17,555 bases of DNA from an uncultured Prevotella sp. (lineage in GTDB: Bacteria > Bacteroidota > Bacteroidia > Bacteroidales > Bacteroidaceae). The stretch covers positions 1-17,555 of the forward strand of contig CALFUF010000030.1 of the NCBI GenBank assembly GCA_937916405.1. Direction: 5' to 3'. Below the pieces are notes generated by a model. It was not told the DNA's origin, ran no database searches, and saw nothing but the letters and a program-made list of their open reading frames with translations. The position numbers were made by a program, and so were the translations under genes. Below are positions 7,318 to 15,162 of this stretch, piece after piece (position 1 is the first letter of the stretch; each line of letters starts with the position of its first letter).

Positions 7318-8577
7318 TTACAGTCCAAATGCTTGTTTGATATCCTCTACACGGTCGAGTTTCTCCCATGTAAACAACTCGACATCCATCGTTTTTGTCT
7401 CGTGATAACGACTGGTAAATGTCTTCTTCACCACCTCGCACTGACGTCCCATGTGCCCATAGGCAGCCGTCTCCAGATACATTGGTTGACGCAGTTTTAA
7501 AGAACGTTCTATGGCTTTCGGACGCAGGTCGAAGAGTTGTTCTATCTTCTTGGCAATTTCGCCATCCGACATTTTCACCTTGGAACGTCCGTAAGTATTC
7601 ACATAAATATTCATCGGTTTTGCCACACCGATAGCATAGCTAATCTGTACCAGCATCTCATCCGCAACTCCTGCTGCTACCATATTCTTAGCAATATGAC
7701 GAGCCGCATAAGCCGCTGAACGGTCGACCTTCGAAGAGTCCTTACCCGAGAAAGCGCCACCGCCATGGGCTCCCTTGCCACCATAGGTGTCAACGATAAT
7801 CTTACGCCCCGTCAGACCGGTATCTCCATGAGGACCGCCAATAACGAACTTACCAGTAGGGTTGACATAATATTTGATATCGTCTCCGAAGAGGGCAAGC
7901 ACATTCTGGGAGTGAATCTTCGACTTCACCCGTGGTATCAAGATGTTTATCACATCGCTCTTGATACGCTGAAGCATACGCTCATCATCAGTATCAAACT
8001 CATCATGCTGGGTAGAGACAACGATGGTGTCAATACGCTCGGGAATACCGTCATCGCTATATTGTATGGTCACCTGACTCTTTGCGTCGGGGCGCAGATA
8101 GGTCATCTCCTTTCCTTCCTTACGAATCTCCGCAAGTGTACGCATCAACAGATGGGCGAGGTCAAGAGATACAGGCATCAGGCTCTCTGTCTCATTGGTA
8201 GCATAACCGAACATCATCCCTTGGTCACCAGCCCCCTGGTTCTCATCATCCTCACGGTCCACCCCACGATTGATATCCTCACTCTGTTCATGAATAGCCG
8301 TCAGGATGCCGCAGGAGTTACCATCAAACTGATACTCTGCTTTCGTATAGCCGATCTTCTTGATGGTATTACGGGCTATCGTCTGCAAATCAATATACAC
8401 CTCACTGCGTACCTCACCCATGATTACCACTTGTCCTGTCGTCACAAACGACTCACAAGCGACACGGGCACGGTCATCATAAGCAAGAAACTGGTCGAGA
8501 ATAGCATCACTAATCTGGTCGGCAACCTTGTCGGGATGCCCCTCTGATACGGATTCTGATGAGAATAAATATGACAT
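7318..8577 (-). CDS. metK: S-adenosylmethionine synthetase
   Basis: MetK makes S-adenosylmethionine, the main methyl donor, from methionine and ATP. The 419-residue protein shows the N-terminal SESVSEGHPDKVADQISDA (GHPDK 13-17), the GAGDQGMMFGYA hexapeptide region (115-126) and the P-loop-like GGGAFSGKD (272-280). The length fits the longer Bacteroidetes form. It has its own promoter with a leader of only about 20 bases, so there is no room for a SAM riboswitch. It appears to head the metK-DUF4271-hemD-rnpA-yidD-tyrS run. Confidence 0.98.
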   Translation of the reverse strand: MSYLFSSESVSEGHPDKVADQISDAILDQFLAYDDRARVACESFVTTGQVVIMGEVRSEVYIDLQTIARNTIKKIGYTKAEYQFDGNSCGILTAIHEQSEDINRGVDREDDENQGAGDQGMMFGYATNETESLMPVSLDLAHLLMRTLAEIRKEGKEMTYLRPDAKSQVTIQYSDDGIPERIDTIVVSTQHDEFDTDDERMLQRIKSDVINILIPRVKSKIHSQNVLALFGDDIKYYVNPTGKFVIGGPHGDTGLTGRKIIVDTYGGKGAHGGGAFSGKDSSKVDRSAAYAARHIAKNMVAAGVADEMLVQISYAIGVAKPMNIYVNTYGRSKVKMSDGEIAKKIEQLFDLRPKAIERSLKLRQPMYLETAAYGHMGRQCEVVKKTFTSRYHETKTMDVELFTWEKLDRVEDIKQAFGL

Positions 8578-8605
8578 ATCTTTATTTAATTATATTTTCT
8601 GACTG

Positions 8606-8636
8606 CAAAGGTACGGAGTTTTCGGGACATGACAAA
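8606..8636 (-). promoter_or_regulatory. Promoter for metK
   Basis: On the minus strand, TTTG (8633-8636) and TACCTTTG (8606-8613) are 19 bases apart. The start site would be near 8599. The -33 box is the end of the T-tract of the upstream gene's terminator. Confidence 0.75.
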
Positions 8637-8673
8637 AAAAACGGCTTGCATCTTTTACGAAACAAGCCGTTTT
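8634..8673 (-). terminator. Intrinsic terminator of the M16 peptidase gene
   Basis: On the minus strand AAAACGGCTTG (8663-8673) pairs with CAAGCCGTTTT (8638-8648) over 11 bp with a 14-base loop, followed by an uninterrupted run of Ts (8634-8641). It starts 20 bases past the peptidase stop. Confidence 0.88.
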
Positions 8674-8692
8674 AGTTATGAAGTGAGGTCGG

Positions 8693-11521
8693 CTATTTTG
8701 CCTCTGGGGTCATGATAATCTCCGTATGGTTGCCACTCTTTAGGATGACATTATTCAAGAAATCACGAACATTCTCGACTGTCAGAGCCTCAACGGTCTT
8801 CTTATAGTCGGTATAGAAATCCATACCATAATCCTTGAAGGTCGTGATGGTATTTACCCAATAGCTATTGGTCTTAGCGTCCACATCAACCTGCTTCAGC
8901 ATATACTCCTTCACCTTGGCGAGCTGGTCGGCATCCACCTTCTTAGCCATATTGGCAATACCCTCATGCAACAGGCGGACAGCCAGTTCCGACTTGTCGG
9001 GATTCATTGGGCAATATGCCTGCAGCATCGCTTTGGGCTGCTTACTACTCAGGTTGAAACGACCATAGGCGCCGCATGAGTAGGCCGCACTCTCGTCCTC
9101 ACGGATCGTCTTCAGGTAAATCATAGAGAGCACCTGTCCCACTGCGTCTAACTTCACGCTGTTCTCCAAGGTATAAGGCACATCGGCATACCAAAGCTCA
9201 AAGGCTGTAGCCTTAGGAGACTCGGTCTTCACCTTAAATTGATTAACGACCTTCCCTTTGGCAAGAGTCAGAATCTCGTTGAAGTCCTCTGCCTTTGCTT
9301 TGGTAGCAGGGAGAGAGGCGATATACTGCTCGATGAGTGGACGGATGGTCTGCTCGTCGAAGTTACCACAGAAGATGAAAGTAAACTGTCCGGCATTCTG
9401 GAAACGGTCCTTCGCCATCTGCAGGATGCGGTCGTAGTTGATATCCTTCAAATCCTTCACGTCAATCTGTGTGAAGCGAGGGTTATGTGCATACATGGTG
9501 GCAGCCAGCGAGTCAGAGAAGACAGCCTCTGGTGACAACGACTTGTTCTTCAATGCCATGTCGAGTTGGGTCATCAGGTTCTGGAACTGCTTGTCGTCCT
9601 TGTTGATACCAGTGAAATACAGATACTGCATCTGCATCATCGTCTCTAAGTCCTTAGGTGTAGAGTGAGCTGTCACATACTGACGGGTGTTACCCAGAGA
9701 AGCATCGGCATTACACTCCTTGCCGGCAAGTGCCTTCTGCAACTCGTTGCTGGAGAAGTTACCCAGTCCACTGATGCCAATCACCTGGTCGAACACCTTC
9801 AGGTTGGTATAGTCGGCGGCACCAAAGACGGACTTACCACCCTTGGCAAATGCCTCCATCTGCACCTCATCGTCCTTGAAGTCTGTCTTCTTCAGAATAA
9901 CGGTGGCACCATTAGAGAGAGACAGCTCCTTATAACCGAACGTCTTGTTCTCTGTCTCCTTGACAATCTTACCTGCCTTGATAGTAGCTACATCTACTAA
10001 CGGCTCGTCTTTCACATTATCCACATAAGCCTCGATCTTCTCAGCTCTTGCAGCAGCTACGGCAGCAGCCATATCCTTCTCTGTAGGATGAACCTTACCC
10101 TCTTTGTCTTGAGCCATGATCATGACAACGAGATTGCTGTCAGTAGGAGTAATCAACTCGGGCAACATCTGGTTGATAGCCTGTACAGGAACATTAGGAG
10201 CGATCATCTGCATGGTCTGATAGAGCACATCCAATGGAGGAATCGGCTCGTTGTCCAGATAGTGGTCACGATAGGCGTTACCAAACTCTGCATTCTTACG
10301 CTTGTCACGGTTGGTATAGCGTTTCTCCAGCCCACTCAGGTAGTCTGCCTTGGCACGCTCGTACTCTGTAGCAGTGAAACCGAACTCACGAACACGCCTA
10401 GCCTCACGATAGAGCACCTGCAGGGTCTCCATCTCCTTACCCTCTTTGGGTATACCAATCAACTCGAAGCAGTCCTTAGTTCTTGAGAGCAGATAGTTGC
10501 TGTCATCAGCAAAGCCTTGGAAGAAGGGACATGACTCGTCCTGTGTCATCTCCGACAGACGTTGGTTGATCATCTGTGAGATGACGTTGACAGCATAGTC
10601 CTGAATGAGATAAGCCATGTTACTTTTCTCCTCAGGCTTCGTAGCTTCGTGCTTCATCATGACGAAGACGTTAGCCATCTGCATCTCTTTGTCTTTCTCA
10701 TAAACATAGATCGCCTCCTTATTATCAGGAACTTCCTCTGCTACTACTTTCGGAGCGTTGGGGTCTACCTTGATACCACTGAAAAGCTCCTTGATTTTTG
10801 CCTCCATGTGGTCTACATCCACGTCACCGACTACGATGATTGCCTGATTGTCAGGACGATACCACTTATGATAGTAAGCACGAAGGGTCTCCGGCTTGAA
10901 ACTGTCGATAACCGACATCAGTCCGATAGGCAGACGCTCACCATACTTGGAACCAGGATACACCTTCGGCAGGGCACGCTGAATCATGCGCTGTGAGGGA
11001 CCCTCACCCAGTCGCCACTCATTGTGCACCACGTCACGCTCCTTGTCAATCTCCTCGGGCTCCAGAGAAAGACCGTTCGACCAGTCTTTCAGGATCAGCA
11101 GACAGGAGTCTACCGCTGTAGCACGCTTGGTGGGAACGTCGCAGACACGGTAAACGGTCTGGTCGATACTCGTGTAAGCATTCAGGTCACTACCGAACTC
11201 CACACCCAGTGAACGGGTGAACTCGATAATACCATTGCCCTTGAAGTGCTCGGAGCCATTGAAAGCCATGTGCTCCAGGAAGTGGGCAAGTCCACGCTGG
11301 CTCTCATCCTCGTTGATAGAACCCACACGCTGAGCGATGTAGAAGTTAGCCACATGCTCCGGGTACTCATTGTGACGGATGTAATAAGTCAGTCCGTTGT
11401 CCAGTTTTCCGATACGTACGGCTGAGTCAACGGGAATCGGGGGTAGCTGCATTTCCTGAGCCACCAGCGTTGCGGGACTGATCATCATCAGTGCGGCAAC
11501 AAACAGTTTTCTAAGTCTCAT
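8693..11521 (-). CDS. Exported M16 family (insulinase/pitrilysin-type) zinc metallopeptidase
   Basis: The 942-residue protein begins with a signal peptide (MRLRKLFVAALMMISPATLVA, cleavage near residue 21-22), so it acts in the periplasm or at the envelope. The inverted zinc motif is H80-F-L-E83-H84. The distal ligand is probably E161 in KERDVVHNEWR, at the spacing expected for M16. Four M16-type lobes fit the length, and the second half (from about 540) resembles the inactive repeat half. The physiological substrate is unknown; peptide degradation is the family role. The gene is monocistronic, with an upstream -7 box and a strong downstream terminator. Confidence 0.93.
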   Translation of the reverse strand: MRLRKLFVAALMMISPATLVAQEMQLPPIPVDSAVRIGKLDNGLTYYIRHNEYPEHVANFYIAQRVGSINEDESQRGLAHFLEHMAFNGSEHFKGNGIIEFTRSLGVEFGSDLNAYTSIDQTVYRVCDVPTKRATAVDSCLLILKDWSNGLSLEPEEIDKERDVVHNEWRLGEGPSQRMIQRALPKVYPGSKYGERLPIGLMSVIDSFKPETLRAYYHKWYRPDNQAIIVVGDVDVDHMEAKIKELFSGIKVDPNAPKVVAEEVPDNKEAIYVYEKDKEMQMANVFVMMKHEATKPEEKSNMAYLIQDYAVNVISQMINQRLSEMTQDESCPFFQGFADDSNYLLSRTKDCFELIGIPKEGKEMETLQVLYREARRVREFGFTATEYERAKADYLSGLEKRYTNRDKRKNAEFGNAYRDHYLDNEPIPPLDVLYQTMQMIAPNVPVQAINQMLPELITPTDSNLVVMIMAQDKEGKVHPTEKDMAAAVAAARAEKIEAYVDNVKDEPLVDVATIKAGKIVKETENKTFGYKELSLSNGATVILKKTDFKDDEVQMEAFAKGGKSVFGAADYTNLKVFDQVIGISGLGNFSSNELQKALAGKECNADASLGNTRQYVTAHSTPKDLETMMQMQYLYFTGINKDDKQFQNLMTQLDMALKNKSLSPEAVFSDSLAATMYAHNPRFTQIDVKDLKDINYDRILQMAKDRFQNAGQFTFIFCGNFDEQTIRPLIEQYIASLPATKAKAEDFNEILTLAKGKVVNQFKVKTESPKATAFELWYADVPYTLENSVKLDAVGQVLSMIYLKTIREDESAAYSCGAYGRFNLSSKQPKAMLQAYCPMNPDKSELAVRLLHEGIANMAKKVDADQLAKVKEYMLKQVDVDAKTNSYWVNTITTFKDYGMDFYTDYKKTVEALTVENVRDFLNNVILKSGNHTEIIMTPEAK

Positions 11522-11570
11522 AGTTTATATTAATAGTTAAATGTTAGCAACATTTTGTCTTAAAGACGCA

Positions 11571-11603
11571 CAAAGGTAAACAAAAACTACAGTTTTAAAG
11601 AAA
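11571..11603 (-). promoter_or_regulatory. Promoter for the M16 peptidase gene
   Basis: TACCTTTG (11571-11578) is a perfect -7 box on the minus strand. The -33 element is weak: TTTC at 11600-11603 with a 21-base spacer. The leader would be about 43 bases. Confidence 0.55.
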
Positions 11604-11638
11604 TCTCCACTAATTATTAATGTTTTTTATCATTCTTC

Positions 11639-12553
11639 TTAACGTTTCATGTTCCTTGGATGATGCTCCAAGATCTCCTGACGGAGGGTCGACATGTCGA
11701 TATGGGTATAGATCTCGGTAGTGCCGATGGACTCATGCCCTAACATCGCCTGTATGGCACGGAGGTCGGCACCTCCCTCCAACAGAGCGGTGGCAAAGGA
11801 ATGACGAAGCGTATGGGGGGAGATGGTCTTGGTGATACCAGCTTCCTCCGCCTGTCGCTTAATCATAATAAGTATCATGGTACGGGTCAGATGGGCACCA
11901 CGACGATTCAGGAACACATAATCCTCCTCACCTGGTTTGATCTTCATCAGGTTACGATCCGCAAACCAGTTGTTCAACTCACGAAGTGCTTTGGGGGAGA
12001 TAGGTACTAACCGTTCTTTCGACCCTTTACCAAACACCCGCACATACTGCTCGTCGATGTAAAGACTGGACAGTTTGAGGTTCACCAACTCACTGACACG
12101 CAGACCACAGGAGAACAACACCTCGATGATGGCACGGTTGCGCTGTCCTTCCCACTTTGAGAGGTCGATGGAGTTCTCCAGCATATCCACCTCCTCCGTG
12201 GACAATACCTCAGGCAGGTGCGTACCTAGGACGGGACTCTCCAGCAACTCAGAGGGGTCATCCTCCCGCCAGCCGTCCATCTCCATAAAACGGAAGAAGG
12301 AGCGTACCCCACTGAGGATACGGCACTGGGATCGGGGGTGGATGCCGATGTCATGAAGGGTGGCGGCAAAATGTCGCAGGTCGTCCAACTGCACTTCCCA
12401 CACGTCCTTACCCTCCTGCTCCAGATAGTGGAGTAGTTTCTGGAGGTCACGACGATAGGCGTCCAGTGTATTGGGTGAGAAGCCACGTTGCAGTTTCAGG
12501 TAACGCTGGTAGTTCCTCACAACATTTGTCTGCGATTTCTTGCCTGTTTCCAT
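11639..12553 (-). CDS. xerD: XerD-type tyrosine recombinase
   Basis: The 304-residue protein has an N-terminal SAM-like core-binding domain (about 8-95) and a catalytic domain with the full tyrosine recombinase set: R152 (CGLRVSEL), K176 (GKGSKERLVP), H247-x-x-R250 (HTLRHSFA), H273 (LGHESIGTTEIYTH) and nucleophile Y282. It probably resolves chromosome dimers at dif with a XerC partner. I chose the ATG at 12553 (METGKKSQTN). An in-frame upstream ATG would add 31 residues that overlap the aroQ start and look non-coding. aroQ lies divergently 46 bases away. XerC versus XerD naming is uncertain. Confidence 0.92.
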   Translation of the reverse strand: METGKKSQTNVVRNYQRYLKLQRGFSPNTLDAYRRDLQKLLHYLEQEGKDVWEVQLDDLRHFAATLHDIGIHPRSQCRILSGVRSFFRFMEMDGWREDDPSELLESPVLGTHLPEVLSTEEVDMLENSIDLSKWEGQRNRAIIEVLFSCGLRVSELVNLKLSSLYIDEQYVRVFGKGSKERLVPISPKALRELNNWFADRNLMKIKPGEEDYVFLNRRGAHLTRTMILIMIKRQAEEAGITKTISPHTLRHSFATALLEGGADLRAIQAMLGHESIGTTEIYTHIDMSTLRQEILEHHPRNMKR

Positions 12554-12570
12554 AAAAATGATTATTTTTG
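12539..12570 (+). promoter_or_regulatory. Promoter for aroQ
   Basis: TATTTTTG (12563-12570) matches the -7 box. CTTG at 12539-12542 is a near-consensus -33 box with a 20-base spacer. The start would be near 12577, with a leader of about 23 bases. Confidence 0.6.
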
Positions 12571-12574
12571 CAGA

Positions 12575-12605
12575 CAAAAGTACAAAATATTTCCGAAATA
12601 TGAAA
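12575..12605 (-). promoter_or_regulatory. Promoter for xerD
   Basis: On the minus strand TACTTTTG (12575-12582) is a -7 box, with a weak TTTC -33 element at 12602-12605 after 19 bases. It overlaps the aroQ promoter head to head. Confidence 0.5.
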
Positions 12606-13016
12606 ATTTTGATTGTTAATGGTCCCAATCTCAACCTGTTGGGCACTCGTGAGCCAGGTATCTACGGCTCCTCGTCGTTCGAGCAGTACCTGCCCCAGTT
12701 ACAGAGCCGCTATCCTGACGTGGATATTGAGTACTACCAGAGTAATGTGGAGGGTGAGCTGATTAACAAGATGCAGGAGGTGGGCTTCTCGTACGACGGT
12801 ATCGTGCTGAACGCTGGAGCTTATACCCATACCTCCGTGGCACTGCACGACTGCATCCGCTCATTGAAGACACCTGTCATCGAGGTGCATATCTCCAATG
12901 TCCACCAGCGTGAGGAGTTCCGCCACCACTCGTTTATCTCCCCTGCCTGCAAGGGTGTCATCTGCGGTTTCGGTCTCGACTCCTACCGTTTAGCCATCGA
13001 GGCACTTATCAATTGA
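12600..13016 (+). CDS. aroQ: Type II 3-dehydroquinate dehydratase
   Basis: AroQ dehydrates 3-dehydroquinate to 3-dehydroshikimate in the shikimate pathway. The 138-residue protein starts at the ATG at 12600 with MKILIVNGPNLNLLGTREPG. Active-site residues by family comparison are R17, Y22 (IYG), N71 and H77 in NAGAYTHTS, H98 in EVHISN and R108 in EEFRHHS. The flexible lid (about 15-23) is intact. An upstream in-frame ATG would add 20 residues with no family support. The O-methyltransferase gene follows after 16 bases, so the two form an operon. Confidence 0.97.
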   Translation: MKILIVNGPNLNLLGTREPGIYGSSSFEQYLPQLQSRYPDVDIEYYQSNVEGELINKMQEVGFSYDGIVLNAGAYTHTSVALHDCIRSLKTPVIEVHISNVHQREEFRHHSFISPACKGVICGFGLDSYRLAIEALIN

Positions 13017-13032
13017 AGATGGAAAATTGAAA

Positions 13033-13662
13033 ATGGAGAGTTTAGAGGACTATGTCCTCCAACATATTGAGCCGGAGCCTGACTATCTCTATCGGCTCTG
13101 GCGAGCCACGAACATCCACATGCTGCATGGGCGGATGGCGTCAGGTCATCTGCAGGGACGACTGCTGAAGATGCTCGTGCAGATGATTCGTCCACATAAT
13201 ATATTAGAGGTAGGCACCTTCAGCGGCTACTCCGCCCTGTGCATGGCGGAGGGTCTGGAGGACGACGGACACCTCTATACTTTTGAGATCAACGACGAAC
13301 AGGAGGACTTCACCCGTCCCTGGATAGAGAACTCCCCTGTCAGCGATAAGATCACGTTTATCATCGGTGATGCCATCACAGAGGCTCCCAAACTCGGTAT
13401 CGAGTTTGACCTTGCCTTTATCGATGGTGACAAACGCACCTATCGGGAGACTTACGAGATGGCTCTCAGCATTCTCCGACCTGGTGGTTTTATCCTTGCC
13501 GACAATACCCTGTGGGACGGTCATGTCGTCGACCCCACCTACCAGAAAGACCAGCAGACGCATGGTATCGTTGCCTTCAACGACTACATACAGCAAGACC
13601 ATCGTGTGGAGCAGGTCATCCTTCCCCTTCGCGATGGTCTTACGTTGATTCGGAAAAAGTAA
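13033..13662 (+). CDS. SAM-dependent O-methyltransferase (class I, catechol-type family)
   Basis: The 209-residue protein (ATG at 13033; a TTG two codons earlier is possible) has the class I methyltransferase core: LEVGTFSGYSA (58-68) as SAM-binding motif I, an acidic FEIN (84-87) at the end of strand 2, and the metal-site DGDK (131-134) and ADNTLWDG (156-163) typical of the O-methyltransferase family 3. The substrate is not known. It follows aroQ in the same direction. Its last 30 codons and stop are present again 1.6 kb downstream (15163-15257), which suggests that the 3' end was the target of an insertion. The reading frame itself is intact. Confidence 0.92.
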   Translation: MESLEDYVLQHIEPEPDYLYRLWRATNIHMLHGRMASGHLQGRLLKMLVQMIRPHNILEVGTFSGYSALCMAEGLEDDGHLYTFEINDEQEDFTRPWIENSPVSDKITFIIGDAITEAPKLGIEFDLAFIDGDKRTYRETYEMALSILRPGGFILADNTLWDGHVVDPTYQKDQQTHGIVAFNDYIQQDHRVEQVILPLRDGLTLIRKK

Positions 13663-13663
13663 G
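13569..13663 (+). repeat. 95-base direct repeat, copy A (3' end of the O-methyltransferase gene)
   Basis: This is the 3' end of the intact methyltransferase gene, including the stop codon. It matches 15163-15257 at 92 of 95 positions; the offset is 1594 bases. The differences are at 13608, 13623 and 13635. Confidence 0.95.
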
Positions 13664-13870
13664 TTTCCTATTTCCTCTTCATCGCCTTTGATGGTGTTTC
13701 CCTGAGGTTCAAAACAGGATACCGGCTCTGATGTCTATTGCTGAATACCTGTGCAAGCTCATTCATGTCCTGGTAAAGTCCTATGAAAAGCGATGTAAAT
13801 CCATAGGTTTTACTTGGGACTTAGAGAAAATGTAAAAACCCCTAAACTTATTTTGTCCTATTCTTAATAA

Positions 13871-13902
13871 TTATCATTTTTTGATAATCATTTTTTGATA
13901 AT
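13871..13902. repeat. Two tandem palindromic 14-base units at the ATPase promoter
   Basis: ATCATTTTTTGATA occurs at 13873-13886 and again directly at 13887-13900. Each unit is an inverted repeat; the first extends to TTATCA-TTTTT-TGATAA (13871-13887). The second overlaps the -33 box, so this could be an operator. Confidence 0.75.
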
Positions 13903-13924
13903 TCCAGTTTTTTATTTATCTTTG
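13894..13924 (+). promoter_or_regulatory. Promoter for the ATPase gene
   Basis: TTTG (13894-13897) and TATCTTTG (13917-13924) are 19 bases apart, a full consensus match. The start would be near 13931, about 16 bases before the ATG. Confidence 0.75.
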
Positions 13925-13946
13925 CATCAAACAATACTGAGAAGCA

Positions 13947-15083
13947 ATGACAGATAATCCTTTTGTTACAAATGGTTACGCAGGTCCAGAATATTTCTGC
14001 GACCGAGTCGAAGAGACAAAGATGTTGGTAGACTTTCTTACCAATGGTAATAATATAGCACTCATGTCGCCACGGCGCTTAGGGAAAACCGACCTCATTA
14101 AACATTGCTTTGAACAGCCTGCTATCAAAGATAAATACTATACGTTTGTTATTGATATCTATGCTACCGATTCTTTTCGCGATTTTGTCTATATCTTCGG
14201 TAAAGCAATCCTTGAAGCACTTAAACCCAAGGGGCGTAAAGTCTGGGAAGGATTTCTGAATGTGCTGTCATCCATCCGATCTGAAATTACCTTTGACATC
14301 AACGGAAATCCTGTTTGGGGACTCGGTGTTGGAACCATGGTGCCCCCTCAGACGACATTAGACGAAATATTTAGTTACCTGTCTTCTGCCGAAAAACATT
14401 GTATGGTAGCTATCGATGAGTTTCAACAAATCGTTTATTACCACGACAACAAGAATGTTGAGGCTGCGTTAAGGACACAAATTCAGAAGTGTACGAATGC
14501 TAATTTCATCTTTTCTGGTTCGCAACGTCATCTTATGAGTGAGATGTTCCTTTCACCAGCCCGTCCCTTCTATCAATCAGTTGTCCCCATGAGTCTTCAT
14601 CCTATTCCTTTAGTACATTATTGGGCGTTTGCTGAGCCGCAATTTGCCCTCTCAGGCAATAGGAAAATCAATCATGATGTGGTTGAGCAGGTATATCATC
14701 GCTTTTATGGAGTAACAGCCAATATACAACGCATCATGAATCTGTTGTATATGCGTACACCAGCCAACGGAATGTGCACAATGGATATGATAGACGACGC
14801 TGTCAATACTTATCTGCAAATGTCGTCGGAAGCTTACGCAACTCTTTTGCGACAGATGCCAGAAAAGCAACGCAATGTCTTTTTAGCTATTGCTGCGGAG
14901 CGTCGTGTCAAAAACATTTCTGGTGGTAAGTTTGTACACAAATACCGTTTACCTTCAACCAGTAGTGTAGTGTCAGCAGTAAGAGGTCTATTAGAAAAGG
15001 ACTTTATCACTCATGAGGATGGCGAATATTTTGTCTACGATCATTTCTTCCAACTTTGGCTTGAAAAAGAAAGATTAATTTAA
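13947..15083 (+). CDS. AAA/STAND-like ATPase with C-terminal winged helix (ATPase_2-type)
   Basis: The 378-residue protein belongs to a large accessory ATPase family common in Bacteroidetes and archaea (ATPase_2/COG1672 type). It starts NPFVTNGYAGPEYFCDRVEE, followed by Walker A SPRRLGKT (41-48), Walker B CMVAIDEF (D157, E158) and a sensor-like FIFSGSQRH (188-195). The C-terminal ~90 residues contain SVVSAVRGLLEKDFI and YFVYDHFFQLWL, which resemble a winged helix. The cellular role is unknown; relatives have been discussed as signal-transducing or DNA-associated NTPases. It stands alone, has its own promoter, and lies inside the 95-base duplication, which supports horizontal acquisition. No partner gene is adjacent. 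Confidence 0.85.
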   Translation: MTDNPFVTNGYAGPEYFCDRVEETKMLVDFLTNGNNIALMSPRRLGKTDLIKHCFEQPAIKDKYYTFVIDIYATDSFRDFVYIFGKAILEALKPKGRKVWEGFLNVLSSIRSEITFDINGNPVWGLGVGTMVPPQTTLDEIFSYLSSAEKHCMVAIDEFQQIVYYHDNKNVEAALRTQIQKCTNANFIFSGSQRHLMSEMFLSPARPFYQSVVPMSLHPIPLVHYWAFAEPQFALSGNRKINHDVVEQVYHRFYGVTANIQRIMNLLYMRTPANGMCTMDMIDDAVNTYLQMSSEAYATLLRQMPEKQRNVFLAIAAERRVKNISGGKFVHKYRLPSTSSVVSAVRGLLEKDFITHEDGEYFVYDHFFQLWLEKERLI

Positions 15084-15162
15084 GCCAGTTCGCTCAGGGC
15101 AGGAAAGTGAGGTTATCAGAGTCCCACTATTTCCTTACACGTAATTTTCAAGCCCTTGTCAC
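15084..15162. other. Short spacer after the ATPase gene
   Basis: This 79-base stretch lies between the ATPase stop and the second repeat copy. I see no gene, terminator hairpin or promoter box in it. Confidence 0.4.

Larger units (their letters stand above)
13664..13946. other. Leader region between the methyltransferase and ATPase genes
   Basis: No full gene is visible. The minus strand is open from 13820 to a TAG at 13668 (50 codons), with an internal ATG at 13766 that would give 32 residues starting MNELAQVFSNRHQ. It has no recognised family and no promoter box, and may be a gene remnant. The right part (from about 13840) is AT-rich and holds the repeats and promoter of the ATPase gene. 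Confidence 0.4.

Noticed and set aside
7765..8547. A 260-codon plus-strand open frame opposite metK
   Set aside because: It mirrors the highly conserved metK frame, has no recognisable domain and no promoter; an antisense shadow. The 239-codon plus frame at 2193-2912 opposite argS is rejected for the same reason.
8578..8605. SAM riboswitch upstream of metK
   Set aside because: The predicted leader is only about 20 bases, too short for any SAM riboswitch fold.
11639..12553. The tyrosine recombinase as the integrase of the nearby ATPase unit
   Set aside because: It looks like the chromosomal XerD and sits with aroQ outside the duplicated boundaries; nothing links it to the insertion.
12554..12646. 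Longer xerD start adding 31 residues
   Set aside because: The extension overlaps both promoters and the aroQ start and has no resemblance to the Xer N-terminus.
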